Shown here piece after piece: positions 38,197-46,728 of a DNA stretch of 64,000 nucleotides. The stretch is from contig NZ_VIKR01000001.1 of NCBI RefSeq assembly GCF_007004765.1, positions 620,001-684,000 on the forward strand, given 5' to 3'. The notes under the pieces are model-generated. The model searched no databases. It saw nothing but the letters and a program-made list of their open reading frames with translations, and was not told the DNA's origin. The stretch is from Aliikangiella marina (GTDB lineage: Bacteria > Pseudomonadota > Gammaproteobacteria > Enterobacterales > Kangiellaceae). A program made the position numbers and the translations under genes. Each line of letters starts with the position of its first letter. The stretch's first letter is position 1.

Positions 38197-38598
38197 AATT
38201 CTTTTTATCCCATAAAAAATTAAGTTAGAAACGTGAACGCAAAAATAAATACAAGTCGATTAAGGTTTCAACGTTTGTTGTTGCTATGAGTTTGCTTCGT
38301 GAGGAATATAAGCATTAATCAAGGTAAATATTACCAAGAAAATTTCGCGCGATATCCCTGTCGAGGCGAGAGCAATGCTATAGCAATTAGTGCTGTGTCC
38401 CTATTAAAATCACATTTTCTTGTGACTTAGTTCTAATTTCTCCCGTTTGCTTTCACCGTAATGTGACCTAGTTTGTTTTTTGGTCGGTAACAAGTTTGGT
38501 GATATAGGGTTCTGTAATATTATTTTGGTCTACTTTTACATTTCAGCAGTCGGAATTGTTTAAAGGACTACAGCATCTTATATATGGATTATTAAGTT
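38197..38598. promoter_or_regulatory. Divergent intergenic region between barrel operon and machine operon
   Basis: 402 bp of AT-rich DNA with no gene. Two nearby dyads of similar type are present: TCACA-N6-TGTGA at 38410-38425 and TCAC-N6-GTGA about 45 bp further right (near 38452). Both lie upstream of the rightward operon and could be regulator sites shared by the two operons. No clear promoter pair was identified. Confidence 0.4.
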
Positions 38599-39162
38599 AT
38601 GCGAAAAAAATACTTCATTTATTGGCCTGCATTAGTGTTAATGCTTATAACATTTTCGGTGCTATCTGAAAATAAAGCTGATAAAAATCAAATAGTACAA
38701 CAAGAAGCTCTGGAAACATTGAGAGGAATTTCAATGGGAATTCAGTCGCTTAAAGATGATGTTGTCACTTTAAACAAAGATTTGCGACTGATGGAAGAAA
38801 AGCTTTTGTTTCCATCGAGTACTAAGTATTCGGTCTTTGTCTCTATGAACAGTGGTCTTTTTTTTACCTTAGAAAGTGTTAAGTTAAAAATAGACGGCCG
38901 TTTAGTCGCTACTCATATTTATTCTGACAAGCAGCGAGAAGCGCTAGCCCGTGGTGGTATTCATAAACTTTACATTACCAACTTAAATCAAGGTAAACAT
39001 ACCGCAACCGCGTTTTTTACAGGGCTAGGGCCGAATGGCCGTGCATACAAATTAGCGAAGTCTTTAGACTTTGAAAAAACTGATTCTGGCGAATACCTGG
39101 AGCTAGCCGTTAGAGATGATGGTCAAGCTCAAGAACCGGTTGTATTCATTAAGCAGTGGTGA
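38599..39162 (+). CDS. Periplasmic protein, first gene of the Glt-like operon
   Basis: A 187-residue protein with an N-terminal hydrophobic segment (residues 7-23: signal or anchor), a coiled-coil stretch (about 34-70, ETLRGISMGIQSLKDDV onward) and a C-terminal beta-rich domain (about 75-187: VSMNSGLFFTLESVKLKIDG, GGIHKLYITNL, GKHTATAFF). The latter looks like an immunoglobulin-like fold. There is no DNA-binding motif, although similar proteins are sometimes labelled regulators. It is followed 6 bp later by the first TPR gene, so it is a structural part of the operon by position. Function unknown. Confidence 0.75.
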   Translation: MRKKYFIYWPALVLMLITFSVLSENKADKNQIVQQEALETLRGISMGIQSLKDDVVTLNKDLRLMEEKLLFPSSTKYSVFVSMNSGLFFTLESVKLKIDGRLVATHIYSDKQREALARGGIHKLYITNLNQGKHTATAFFTGLGPNGRAYKLAKSLDFEKTDSGEYLELAVRDDGQAQEPVVFIKQW

Positions 39163-39168
39163 TTTTTG

Positions 39169-40926
39169 ATGAATCACATTTCTCGCCATGGGTTAAACCT
39201 GCCGACGTCAATAATTAAACTGGCATTATTGTTTGTTGTTTGTTTCCAATTAAAAAATGTCGAAGCAGATGAAAACGTTAGCTCTCGAGAGGATTTAGAG
39301 TGGGGAGCTGTACTATTTGACTACTATCAAAAAGATTATCTTAATGCTTTAGTTGAGTATCGATATGCTGTTGAAATCGATAATCCACAAGCTATAGCTA
39401 ATCACGGTCAGTTACTCAAAGGTGGTATGTTGCTATCTTACGGAATGGCTGAACCCGCAAAAGATATATTTGATTCTTTACTGAATGAGAATACCGAGCC
39501 AGCAACAAAAAATGGCGCATGGTATTATCTAGCTAATCTGCTTTATCACAAATCAGAGCCAGAAAAAGCTTACCAGGCGCTTGCTAACATTAAAGGTGAA
39601 CTGTCGCCAGATATTCATACAGAGTATCACTATCTCGCGACCTTAATTCAAAATGAAGGCCAACACCTTGTCGCCACTGAGCCGCTTTTACAATCGCTGC
39701 CTAAAAACAATCCCTTTTACGCCTATATGTTGTTCAATACCGCCATCAAGTTACTTAGCGCGGGCAAAATTGAAGAGTCGATTAAATATTTACAACGTGT
39801 TTCGTTGTTGGGGTCACAAAATAGCGAACTAGCGACGCTTGCCGATCGCGCTCGCCACGGTATCGCTCAGATCAATATTCAGCGTGGAGACTCTACCGCT
39901 GCATGGGAGGCGTTGCGTGCCATACGAACAGAAGGGTTGTATTCAAACAGGGCGTTACTGACCTACGCTTGGACAGCTATTAAATTGAATCAATTTCAAG
40001 AAGCAATTCCCGCATTGGCTATTTTAAATGAACGTTCTATTGCTATTCCGGAAGTCCAGGAAGCCAAAGTCTTGTTAGCGCATTTATACGAACAAGAGGG
40101 GGCACCCCGGAAGGCATTAAAAAGTAATTTGTTAGCTATTGATGCTTTTGATGAAGGCATCAAGGCGATTAACGAAGCCAGAGCGGTGATTGCTAAACAA
40201 GATGTTCCAAAAGAGTTTATCGTTAATTTTGAGGCTATTGTTGGTCAATCAGATTGGTATGCAATGGAGCCTACCGTTGACTACGATAAACTAACGCCAT
40301 TTGTTCTCGATTTAATCTCAAGTAATGCGTTCAATGAAACATTAAGGGAATTGTCGGACTTGTACACGATTCAAAATAATCTCAATTTTTGGTCGAGGCA
40401 AGCCAACGAGCATCTGTTAATTTTAAGTAATTCCGATCGCATAACCTTGCAAGGGAAACAAAAACAGTTGCTTAAGAAAAGTGAAACGATCAAGAAGCAG
40501 TTAGATAAAAAGAAAGCAGAGCTTAAGCTTTATACCCTAACTTTAGAGAAAAAAGAAAGAGAAAAGCTGGCTTCGCTTATTGAGTCTACTGACAGGCAAA
40601 TTGAGTCATTAAATAGTCGTATTCAACAGTTGAAACAAGTTGATAAGCCCTATCAACCGCCTAAAAGTTATGCCAAGGTGGTTTCCAATAAGCACGCAGA
40701 AATTCACAAAAAACTAAAGTTGACGGAAAAGTACATTGCTAAATTAGAGCCGGTATTGAGAAAGCTCATCAATGCCGAGCTAGATAAACACGAAGATCGG
40801 ATGCGTTATTATTCTGCTCAATCACGATTAGCAAAAGCTCGTCTTTATGATGCCACCTTAATGGATATTAAAAAGGCCAACAACAGCAGTAAAAATCAAG
40901 TGGGCAATGGAGGTGAGAGTAAGTGA
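39169..40926 (+). CDS. Periplasmic TPR and coiled-coil protein (Glt-like scaffold)
   Basis: A protein of about 585 residues with a signal peptide (cleavage near NVEA). Residues about 40-330 are TPR-like helical repeats (WYYLANLLYHKSEPEKAYQAL; LLAHLYEQEGAPRKALKSN). Residues about 420-570 are Lys/Leu/Gln-rich coiled coil. I use the ATG at 39169; an in-frame TTG directly precedes it. The gap to the preceding gene is 6 bp and its stop overlaps the next start, implying translational coupling. By architecture it is comparable to the periplasmic TPR proteins GltC/GltD of M. xanthus, without a residue-level assignment. Confidence 0.82.
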   Translation: MNHISRHGLNLPTSIIKLALLFVVCFQLKNVEADENVSSREDLEWGAVLFDYYQKDYLNALVEYRYAVEIDNPQAIANHGQLLKGGMLLSYGMAEPAKDIFDSLLNENTEPATKNGAWYYLANLLYHKSEPEKAYQALANIKGELSPDIHTEYHYLATLIQNEGQHLVATEPLLQSLPKNNPFYAYMLFNTAIKLLSAGKIEESIKYLQRVSLLGSQNSELATLADRARHGIAQINIQRGDSTAAWEALRAIRTEGLYSNRALLTYAWTAIKLNQFQEAIPALAILNERSIAIPEVQEAKVLLAHLYEQEGAPRKALKSNLLAIDAFDEGIKAINEARAVIAKQDVPKEFIVNFEAIVGQSDWYAMEPTVDYDKLTPFVLDLISSNAFNETLRELSDLYTIQNNLNFWSRQANEHLLILSNSDRITLQGKQKQLLKKSETIKKQLDKKKAELKLYTLTLEKKEREKLASLIESTDRQIESLNSRIQQLKQVDKPYQPPKSYAKVVSNKHAEIHKKLKLTEKYIAKLEPVLRKLINAELDKHEDRMRYYSAQSRLAKARLYDATLMDIKKANNSSKNQVGNGGESK

Positions 40927-43766
40927 TGATGAGAATGACTATTGCTTTTGTAACCATGTTTTTGATAGCCAGCTGTGGGTCCGGCGGTCATCGAACCTTG
41001 GGTGATTTAAACTATAAGCCCAAGAAAGAAAAAGAAATCGAATTTGAAAAAATGGATTACCAACAAGTTCGTGAAGAATACCAAGAGTTACTCACGTTAT
41101 TTAAAGACGACGTTTTAAAAGAACAAATTGAACGTCGTATTGCCGATGTGTTCATGCTAGAGGGTGGAGAAAATCAGCTCAAAGAGACCGAAATTAAAAG
41201 CTACTATGCTGAAGCGATAAAAAGTTATAAAGAGATTCTAAAAAAATATCCCAACTCGCCTGACAACGCCGATGTTCTCTATCAGTTGGCGAGAGCCTAT
41301 GAAATGGATGGCTATATACAAAAAGAATTAGCCATGTTAGAGCAGTTAACCAATCGCCATCCTCAGTATAAGAATAACGATGAGGCTCGTTTTCGAATGG
41401 GGGAGATTTATTATAGCAATGGCGACTATAGAAAAGCGCAAAAAGAGTACGAGCAGGTAACGACCTCGAAAAATGAATCGTTACTCAAGTACTCTTACTA
41501 CATGCTAGGGTGGGCTCATTATAAACAGTCACGATACGAATCGAGTATTAGTGCTTTTGCGGAGGTTCTCGAGCTATTACTTAACAATCTTGATGAGGTC
41601 GAGAAAGCGAAAAAAACCGAGCAATCTTTAATTACTGATACTATTAACTCGATGAGTTTAGCGCTCGCCAGAAGTGGTGGCGCACAAGTTTTAGAACAGA
41701 ATAACCTATTACAAGGAAAAGCTTACTTATGGTTAGTTTATAATAGCCTAGGCGACTATTTTCTCAAAAAAGAGCGCTATGAAGACTCTGCGGATACATT
41801 CAGACGTTTTGTACAAAAATATAATTACTCGCCTCGCGCGCCGATACTCCACAGTAAGCTGATCTCGGCTTACATTAAAGGGGCATTTCCATTACAAGCG
41901 CTTAACGAAAAAGAAGCGTATGTAGAGTTTTATGGGTTAAAGTCACAATATGCTAAGAATAACGGTGTTAATGATAACGTTAAATCTCAGTTAAAATCCT
42001 ATTACGACGAACTCGCCAGTCACTATCATAGCCAAGCACAAGCCGCGGAAAAGCAAAGTAGTGAGCTAGCCAAAAGTAAGCCAAACATAAAGCGCACTAA
42101 AAAACGACAAGACCTTCAGGTTAAAATGCTGGCTTCCTTTGAAAAAGCTGCTCGTTTTTATCAGCTATATATCGAGACCTTTCCAGCGGATGACAAAGTC
42201 CCAGAGTTCACCTACTTACAAGCTGAGGCATACTACTCGGCTGGTGAATTTCCTGCTGCGATAAGGCTATATGAAATTGCCGCTTATCAGTTAAATCACT
42301 TTAAGCAAGATAAGTACCGGGTTAAAGCAGGCTATGCCGCTATTATTTCTTATCAGAAACTGATTGGAAGTCTCGAAACTCAAAAACAGGACACAAAAGT
42401 TTGGCAGGCTCAGGCCGTAGAGTCGATGCTTAAGTTTGCACAGATTTTCCATCAAGATGATCGTTCGCCATCTGTTTTAACTAATGCGGCAGAATATTTA
42501 TTTAGTCTTGAGGACTATCCCAGAGCACGAGAAGTTGCTGAAAATTTACTTCAAACTAATACTCAATTGGCTAAGCCGCTTAAGAAAACTGCATATGGTA
42601 TTTCTGCCCATTCAAGTTTCAAATTAGGCAACCTGGAGCTAGCGGAGGAGAGTTATTTCAAGCAGCGTAGCCTCACCAATAAGAAATCAAAAGAATACCA
42701 ACAAATAACAGAACGTATGACATCGACTATGTTTAGGCGGTCCGAAGCGTTAATCGATTCTGGCGATAAACAGTCAGCGATAACCAAGCTACTTAAGATT
42801 AAATCTGTTGCACCAAATTCAAAATTAGTTGTATCTGCGCAATATAATGCTGCTTCATTATTAATCGAAACGGCACAATGGGCGAGAGCAATCAAAGAGC
42901 TTAAAGCGCTTAAACGCGAACAACCGAAACATAAATTAGCGCAAGAGTTTGATCGCAAATTGGCTTTTGCTTATGAAAAAAACAAGTCGTATAAACTTGC
43001 CGCTGATGCATATTTAAAATTAAGCAAGCAGGATACGGACCTCAAAAAGCGACAAGATGCACTTTTTATTGCTGCCGACCTTTATGAGAAAAATAAAGAT
43101 TTTGATACGGCAATTCAACTATTCAAACAGTATGCAAGAACTTATGAGCAACCCTTCGAAGTTAGAATGGAAGCACGCTATCGGCTCGCCGGACTTTATG
43201 AAACAACTCAGCAAACGTCTAAAAAGCTATTTTGGTTGAGACGAATCATTGATGGCGACCAAAAGGCGGGTGACCAGCGCAACGACCGCAGCCGTTGGCT
43301 GGCTGCCTGGGCTAACTCACAGTATGGTGATTCGTTTGCCGATGAGTTCAATAAGCTAAAGCTTACTAGCAATCTTGAAAAGAGTTTGCCGAAGAAAAAT
43401 AAAGCTTTGTCGAGTGCGATTAAGCGCTATGAAATGGCGGCGGACTACGGGGTATTGGAGTTTGTCACTATGTCAAGTCACAAAATGGCCGGTTTATACG
43501 AGCGCTTTGCTAAAGAGTTACGTCAAGTAAAATTGCCGAAAAACCTCAGTCAAGACGAAGTAGGCCTGTATCGAAAAGTTCTCGAAGAGCAAGCTACCCC
43601 GTTTATAGAGCTAGCAGTAGAGCTGCATATGGGCAACTTAGAAAGGGCTTGGGATGGGGACTACAATCAGTGGATTGAAAAAAGCTTTCTCGCTATGAAA
43701 GCTCTAGTGCCCGAACGATTTAACAAGCGAGAAATGGAGGTGGCCTATGGCGATGAAATTCGATAG
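40923..43766 (+). CDS. Large TPR lipoprotein (Glt-like scaffold)
   Basis: A 947-residue lipoprotein. The lipobox IASC with Cys18 follows a short hydrophobic segment. Almost the whole mature chain is tetratricopeptide-like, with repeats from about residue 95 (ILKKYPNSPDNADVLYQLARAYEMDG; DEARFRMGEIYYSNGDYRKAQKEY) to beyond 750 and a Lys/Glu-rich C-terminus. GGAGGT lies 8 bases before the GTG at 40923; the ATGs at 40926 and 40929 are alternatives. Size and repeat content resemble AgmU/GltD, the long TPR protein of the Myxococcus gliding complex. It overlaps both neighbours, so it is part of a tight operon. Confidence 0.83.
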   Translation: MMMRMTIAFVTMFLIASCGSGGHRTLGDLNYKPKKEKEIEFEKMDYQQVREEYQELLTLFKDDVLKEQIERRIADVFMLEGGENQLKETEIKSYYAEAIKSYKEILKKYPNSPDNADVLYQLARAYEMDGYIQKELAMLEQLTNRHPQYKNNDEARFRMGEIYYSNGDYRKAQKEYEQVTTSKNESLLKYSYYMLGWAHYKQSRYESSISAFAEVLELLLNNLDEVEKAKKTEQSLITDTINSMSLALARSGGAQVLEQNNLLQGKAYLWLVYNSLGDYFLKKERYEDSADTFRRFVQKYNYSPRAPILHSKLISAYIKGAFPLQALNEKEAYVEFYGLKSQYAKNNGVNDNVKSQLKSYYDELASHYHSQAQAAEKQSSELAKSKPNIKRTKKRQDLQVKMLASFEKAARFYQLYIETFPADDKVPEFTYLQAEAYYSAGEFPAAIRLYEIAAYQLNHFKQDKYRVKAGYAAIISYQKLIGSLETQKQDTKVWQAQAVESMLKFAQIFHQDDRSPSVLTNAAEYLFSLEDYPRAREVAENLLQTNTQLAKPLKKTAYGISAHSSFKLGNLELAEESYFKQRSLTNKKSKEYQQITERMTSTMFRRSEALIDSGDKQSAITKLLKIKSVAPNSKLVVSAQYNAASLLIETAQWARAIKELKALKREQPKHKLAQEFDRKLAFAYEKNKSYKLAADAYLKLSKQDTDLKKRQDALFIAADLYEKNKDFDTAIQLFKQYARTYEQPFEVRMEARYRLAGLYETTQQTSKKLFWLRRIIDGDQKAGDQRNDRSRWLAAWANSQYGDSFADEFNKLKLTSNLEKSLPKKNKALSSAIKRYEMAADYGVLEFVTMSSHKMAGLYERFAKELRQVKLPKNLSQDEVGLYRKVLEEQATPFIELAVELHMGNLERAWDGDYNQWIEKSFLAMKALVPERFNKREMEVAYGDEIR

Positions 43767-44520
43767 TTTCCTAAAAGCCTTTGGGTTAATTTTAGGCTGC
43801 TTCATTTTATCGAGTTGCGGTACCAATCCGGCTAAAAAAACGATTGGTCTACTACATACTGATAATAAACCCGCGGAATTGCGTTCTACAGTGCAATTCA
43901 TTCCACAGCGCACAAAAGATGCTGAAACGGGTCTATTAGTGCCTTATGTGGCTGAACTAAATCCTTATACAACACAATCGAGTCGAATAGATGTTGATTC
44001 GGTAAAAAATTTTATTGCTGCTAAAAACGCCGTGCAAAATGGAAACTTAAAACAAGCAAAATTGTTACTGAATAAAATTACTCTGAATGATGCTGAATTA
44101 TCAGGGCCTTGGGTGGTTTTAGGCGATATTGCTAGACAGCAAAACGACTCGGAAACCGCGATAGCGAGTTATAAGAAGGCAATCGAGATCAATTTGGATA
44201 ATGTCAATGCCTATATCAGATTAGCGATACTACAACGCGAATTAGGCCAATTTATCGATTCACAAAATACTTATTCATGGGCTTTGTCTCGGTGGAAGGA
44301 TTTTCCCGAGGCGCACCTTAATTTGGCTGTATTGTATGATATTTATCTTAATAAACCTTTGAAAGCACAACGTCATATGGAAGCTTACTTATTTTTAACC
44401 GAGGGTAAGAATAAGCGACATACTAAGTGGCTGGAGGAGATTCAGTCTCGTACAGGCGAAGCAATTAATTTACCTGTAGAAAAGCGACAAGCGTCAACTT
44501 TAGCGGCGTCTAATCCTTAA
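43747..44520 (+). CDS. Small TPR lipoprotein (GltE/AglT-like)
   Basis: A 257-residue lipoprotein with lipobox LSSC (Cys24). The mature protein has about three TPR units (residues 95-215: AAKNAVQNGNLKQAKLLLNK, WVVLGDIARQQNDSETAIAS, EAHLNLAVLYDIYL). Length, lipidation and position next to a long TPR gene and motor genes match GltE/AglT, the outer-membrane TPR lipoprotein of M. xanthus; this is an analogy from architecture. GGAGGT lies 5 bases before the ATG, inside the end of the preceding gene (20 bp overlap). Confidence 0.8.
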   Translation: MAMKFDSFLKAFGLILGCFILSSCGTNPAKKTIGLLHTDNKPAELRSTVQFIPQRTKDAETGLLVPYVAELNPYTTQSSRIDVDSVKNFIAAKNAVQNGNLKQAKLLLNKITLNDAELSGPWVVLGDIARQQNDSETAIASYKKAIEINLDNVNAYIRLAILQRELGQFIDSQNTYSWALSRWKDFPEAHLNLAVLYDIYLNKPLKAQRHMEAYLFLTEGKNKRHTKWLEEIQSRTGEAINLPVEKRQASTLAASNP

Positions 44521-44582
44521 AAAGTTGAAAATTGTGACAGCAATCAGGATTTTAAGTACTTTTTTTGGTTTGATCGAAAAAT

Positions 44583-44879
44583 ATGAATAAATTAAAACTA
44601 ACACTTACGGCTTTAGCAGTTTTTTCAACGATTAGTTTCGCAGAAGAACAGCCGATTGAAATTCAGTCGAACATTATCGGTGATAAAGAACAGCCACTTG
44701 TTAGTTATTTTATTCCTTGGCAAGAAATTGGCACACCCGATAAGTTGCAATGGAATATCGATTCGAAGTTCGATAAGACTTTGGATTTAGTTGATCGAAA
44801 AGTTCTCTTACGTTCATCGAATATGTATGAGCATATGAAGTTAGAAAATAAAGCTCCAAAAACAAATGAGGCACCATGA
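44583..44879 (+). CDS. Small secreted protein of 98 residues, unknown
   Basis: A 98-residue protein with a classic signal peptide (residues 1-20, cleavage at SFA). The 78-residue mature part is acidic to neutral, with the pattern YFIPWQEIGTPDKL and a helical end (VLLRSSNMYEHMKLEN), no cysteine and no known domain. It overlaps the motor gene downstream by four bases (ATGA), which ties it to the machine. Possibly a periplasmic adaptor between motor and TPR scaffold, but that is only inference from position. Confidence 0.7.
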   Translation: MNKLKLTLTALAVFSTISFAEEQPIEIQSNIIGDKEQPLVSYFIPWQEIGTPDKLQWNIDSKFDKTLDLVDRKVLLRSSNMYEHMKLENKAPKTNEAP

Positions 44880-45610
44880 TGGAAGCGCTATACAGTACCA
44901 TTATTAGATTTTTTCAAGAGGGTGGTTTTTTCATTTATCCTATTGCCACGGTATTAGCATTAGGCATAGTAATTGTTGTTGAACGCTGGTTTTTTCTTGC
45001 GCGCGAGAGTGCAAGAAATATTAAAGCTTTCGAAGAATTCTTACCATTACTAAGAACAACCGATCTTGAAAAAATGCAACTTTTTTCAAGAGAGAATACT
45101 GCACCTGTAATACGCGTCATCGGCTGCGGCTTAGATATGATGAAAGTGACTAAGCATCGTGCGGACATTGAACATGCGATGAACGAAGGAATGCTTGAGG
45201 CGATGCCGCGTCTCGAAACTCGAACGGGATACTTATCGATGTTAGCTAACATTGCTACCTTACTCGGGCTACTTGGCACCATCATAGGTTTAATCTCAGC
45301 GTTTACAGCGGTTGCTAGTGCTGACCCTGCGCAAAAATCAGCGCTATTGTCATTGGCTATTTCGGTTGCGATGAATACAACCGCTTTTGGTCTCATTACA
45401 GCTATTCCCTTATTGATTTGCTATTCAGTGTTGCAAAATAAAACAGCGAAAATTGTCACAAGTATCGAGATGGCGGCAGTAAAATTTTTAAACATTATGA
45501 CGTATAACCGGTTGATTCATGCTGGCGCTCAATCAATCACTGTAGCCCCTGCGGATAGCCCAGTGGAAGAAAATTTACCGGCAGAAGCAGTACCAGCGCC
45601 TGCCGCATAA
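44876..45610 (+). CDS. TolQ/ExbB-type proton-channel protein (AglR-like)
   Basis: A 244-residue inner-membrane protein of the MotA/TolQ/ExbB family. The first membrane segment is at about residues 18-38 (FIYPIATVLALGIVIVVERW). A cytoplasmic region follows, then two segments at about 130-152 (LGLLGTIIGLISAF) and 175-198 (ISVAMNTTAFGLITAIPLLI) carrying the conserved small and Thr residues of the channel. The C-terminus is Pro/Ala-rich. With the two following ExbD/TolR proteins it forms a proton-driven motor like AglR-AglQ-AglS; no tonB-receptor, pal or tolB gene is nearby, so an ordinary Ton or Tol system is less likely. Confidence 0.9.
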   Translation: MMEALYSTIIRFFQEGGFFIYPIATVLALGIVIVVERWFFLARESARNIKAFEEFLPLLRTTDLEKMQLFSRENTAPVIRVIGCGLDMMKVTKHRADIEHAMNEGMLEAMPRLETRTGYLSMLANIATLLGLLGTIIGLISAFTAVASADPAQKSALLSLAISVAMNTTAFGLITAIPLLICYSVLQNKTAKIVTSIEMAAVKFLNIMTYNRLIHAGAQSITVAPADSPVEENLPAEAVPAPAA

Positions 45611-45632
45611 GACCGCATTGGGTGGATAGACA

Positions 45633-46136
45633 ATGGCTCTAAACATAAAGAAAAAAGATCAGGAAGAGGCGGAACTAGATGTTACTTCGTTTATGAATCT
45701 TATGATTGTTCTCGTCCCTGTTATGCTGTTGAGCCTTACTTTCACCCAAATAACGGTTCACGAAATAAAGTTACCAGATTTAAGCCAGAGTTTCGAAAGT
45801 TCACAAGAGACGCCGCCAAAGCTTGAGGTGTTGTTAAGCGATGCAGGGATTAAAGTATTTTATCCGAGTAACGTTTTAATTAAAGATATTCCATTAGTCG
45901 AGGCTGGCAATAAAAAGACACATGACTTTAATCAGTTGTCACTGGTAATGAAGGAAGTTAAGAAACAGCTAGTAGACAAGCGAGACGTGTTACTTTTGTC
46001 GAGTCCTAGCGTTGATTATCAGAGTTTGGTTTCAACCATGGATGCGGTTAAGTCATACAAAACGGTGGTCGCAGCTAGTTTGGTTGAGGTAGAGTTATTT
46101 CCAGAAATATCTTTAGCGGATGCGAGTATTAAATAG
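45633..46136 (+). CDS. ExbD/TolR-type protein 1, with Asn at the proton-site position
   Basis: A 167-residue bitopic protein: a short cytoplasmic N-terminus, one membrane segment (about 20-39) and a periplasmic ExbD/TolR domain. The segment reads LDVTSFMNLMIVLVP. The residue aligned with the essential membrane Asp of ExbD, TolR and AglQ is Asn22, so this subunit probably cannot carry protons itself. It lies 22 bp after the TolQ-like gene and one base before the second ExbD-like gene. A structural or stator role is inferred. Confidence 0.87.
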   Translation: MALNIKKKDQEEAELDVTSFMNLMIVLVPVMLLSLTFTQITVHEIKLPDLSQSFESSQETPPKLEVLLSDAGIKVFYPSNVLIKDIPLVEAGNKKTHDFNQLSLVMKEVKKQLVDKRDVLLLSSPSVDYQSLVSTMDAVKSYKTVVAASLVEVELFPEISLADASIK

Positions 46137-46137
46137 C

Positions 46138-46728
46138 ATGATCAAGACCAGCTTAAATACTTCTCACTTAGAACAATCAAACTTGAATTTTTCAAGTGTG
46201 AAAAAACCAGCATTTGCGACTAAATTAAACTTAGTCGCATTAATGGATATTTTTACTATTTTAGTATTTTTTCTGTTGTTAAATAGTGGTGATGCGAATC
46301 AACTAGAAAACGCTAAATTTGTAAAATTACCGGATTCTAGTGCAAAATCAGCACCGCATGTTGAAGCGTCTATCATTATTGGTGAAGATGAAATTTGGCT
46401 CAATAATGAATCTATTATCTTGATTGAAGAGGTCGCTCAATCAAAAGAAAAAATTATTGGACCTTTAGCCGAAGCGTTACAGGCATATACTGAAAAAAAA
46501 GAAACGTTCACAAGTTATGAAAAAGCAAATGGGCTTGCGGTTACGATAATGGGTGACAAAAGTGTTTCATACAGTTTGCTGGAGAGAGTAATGGCAACCT
46601 GTAGTGCAGAAAACTTTCGCGATATTTCTCTAGCAGTCAATCGAATAGCATCGTCGTCAATTCTAGTTGCACAACCGAATGGCTCGGGTACAGAGCAATC
46701 TGCTAATGTACAAGGAGGTGCGAAATGA
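46138..46728 (+). CDS. ExbD/TolR-type protein 2, with the proton-carrying Asp
   Basis: A 196-residue bitopic ExbD/TolR-family protein. The membrane segment (about 31-49) reads LNLVALMDIFTILVFF with Asp37 in the position that carries protons in this family. A periplasmic domain of about 145 residues follows. I use the ATG at 46138, one base after the preceding stop; an earlier in-frame ATG at 46120 would add six residues. Together with the TolQ-like protein this is the likely energised motor subunit. The end overlaps the next gene by four bases. Confidence 0.87.
   Translation: MIKTSLNTSHLEQSNLNFSSVKKPAFATKLNLVALMDIFTILVFFLLLNSGDANQLENAKFVKLPDSSAKSAPHVEASIIIGEDEIWLNNESIILIEEVAQSKEKIIGPLAEALQAYTEKKETFTSYEKANGLAVTIMGDKSVSYSLLERVMATCSAENFRDISLAVNRIASSSILVAQPNGSGTEQSANVQGGAK

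Noticed and set aside
38599-39162. Transcriptional regulator at the head of the machine operon
   Set aside because: The protein has an export or anchor segment, a coiled coil and a beta domain, and no helix-turn-helix.
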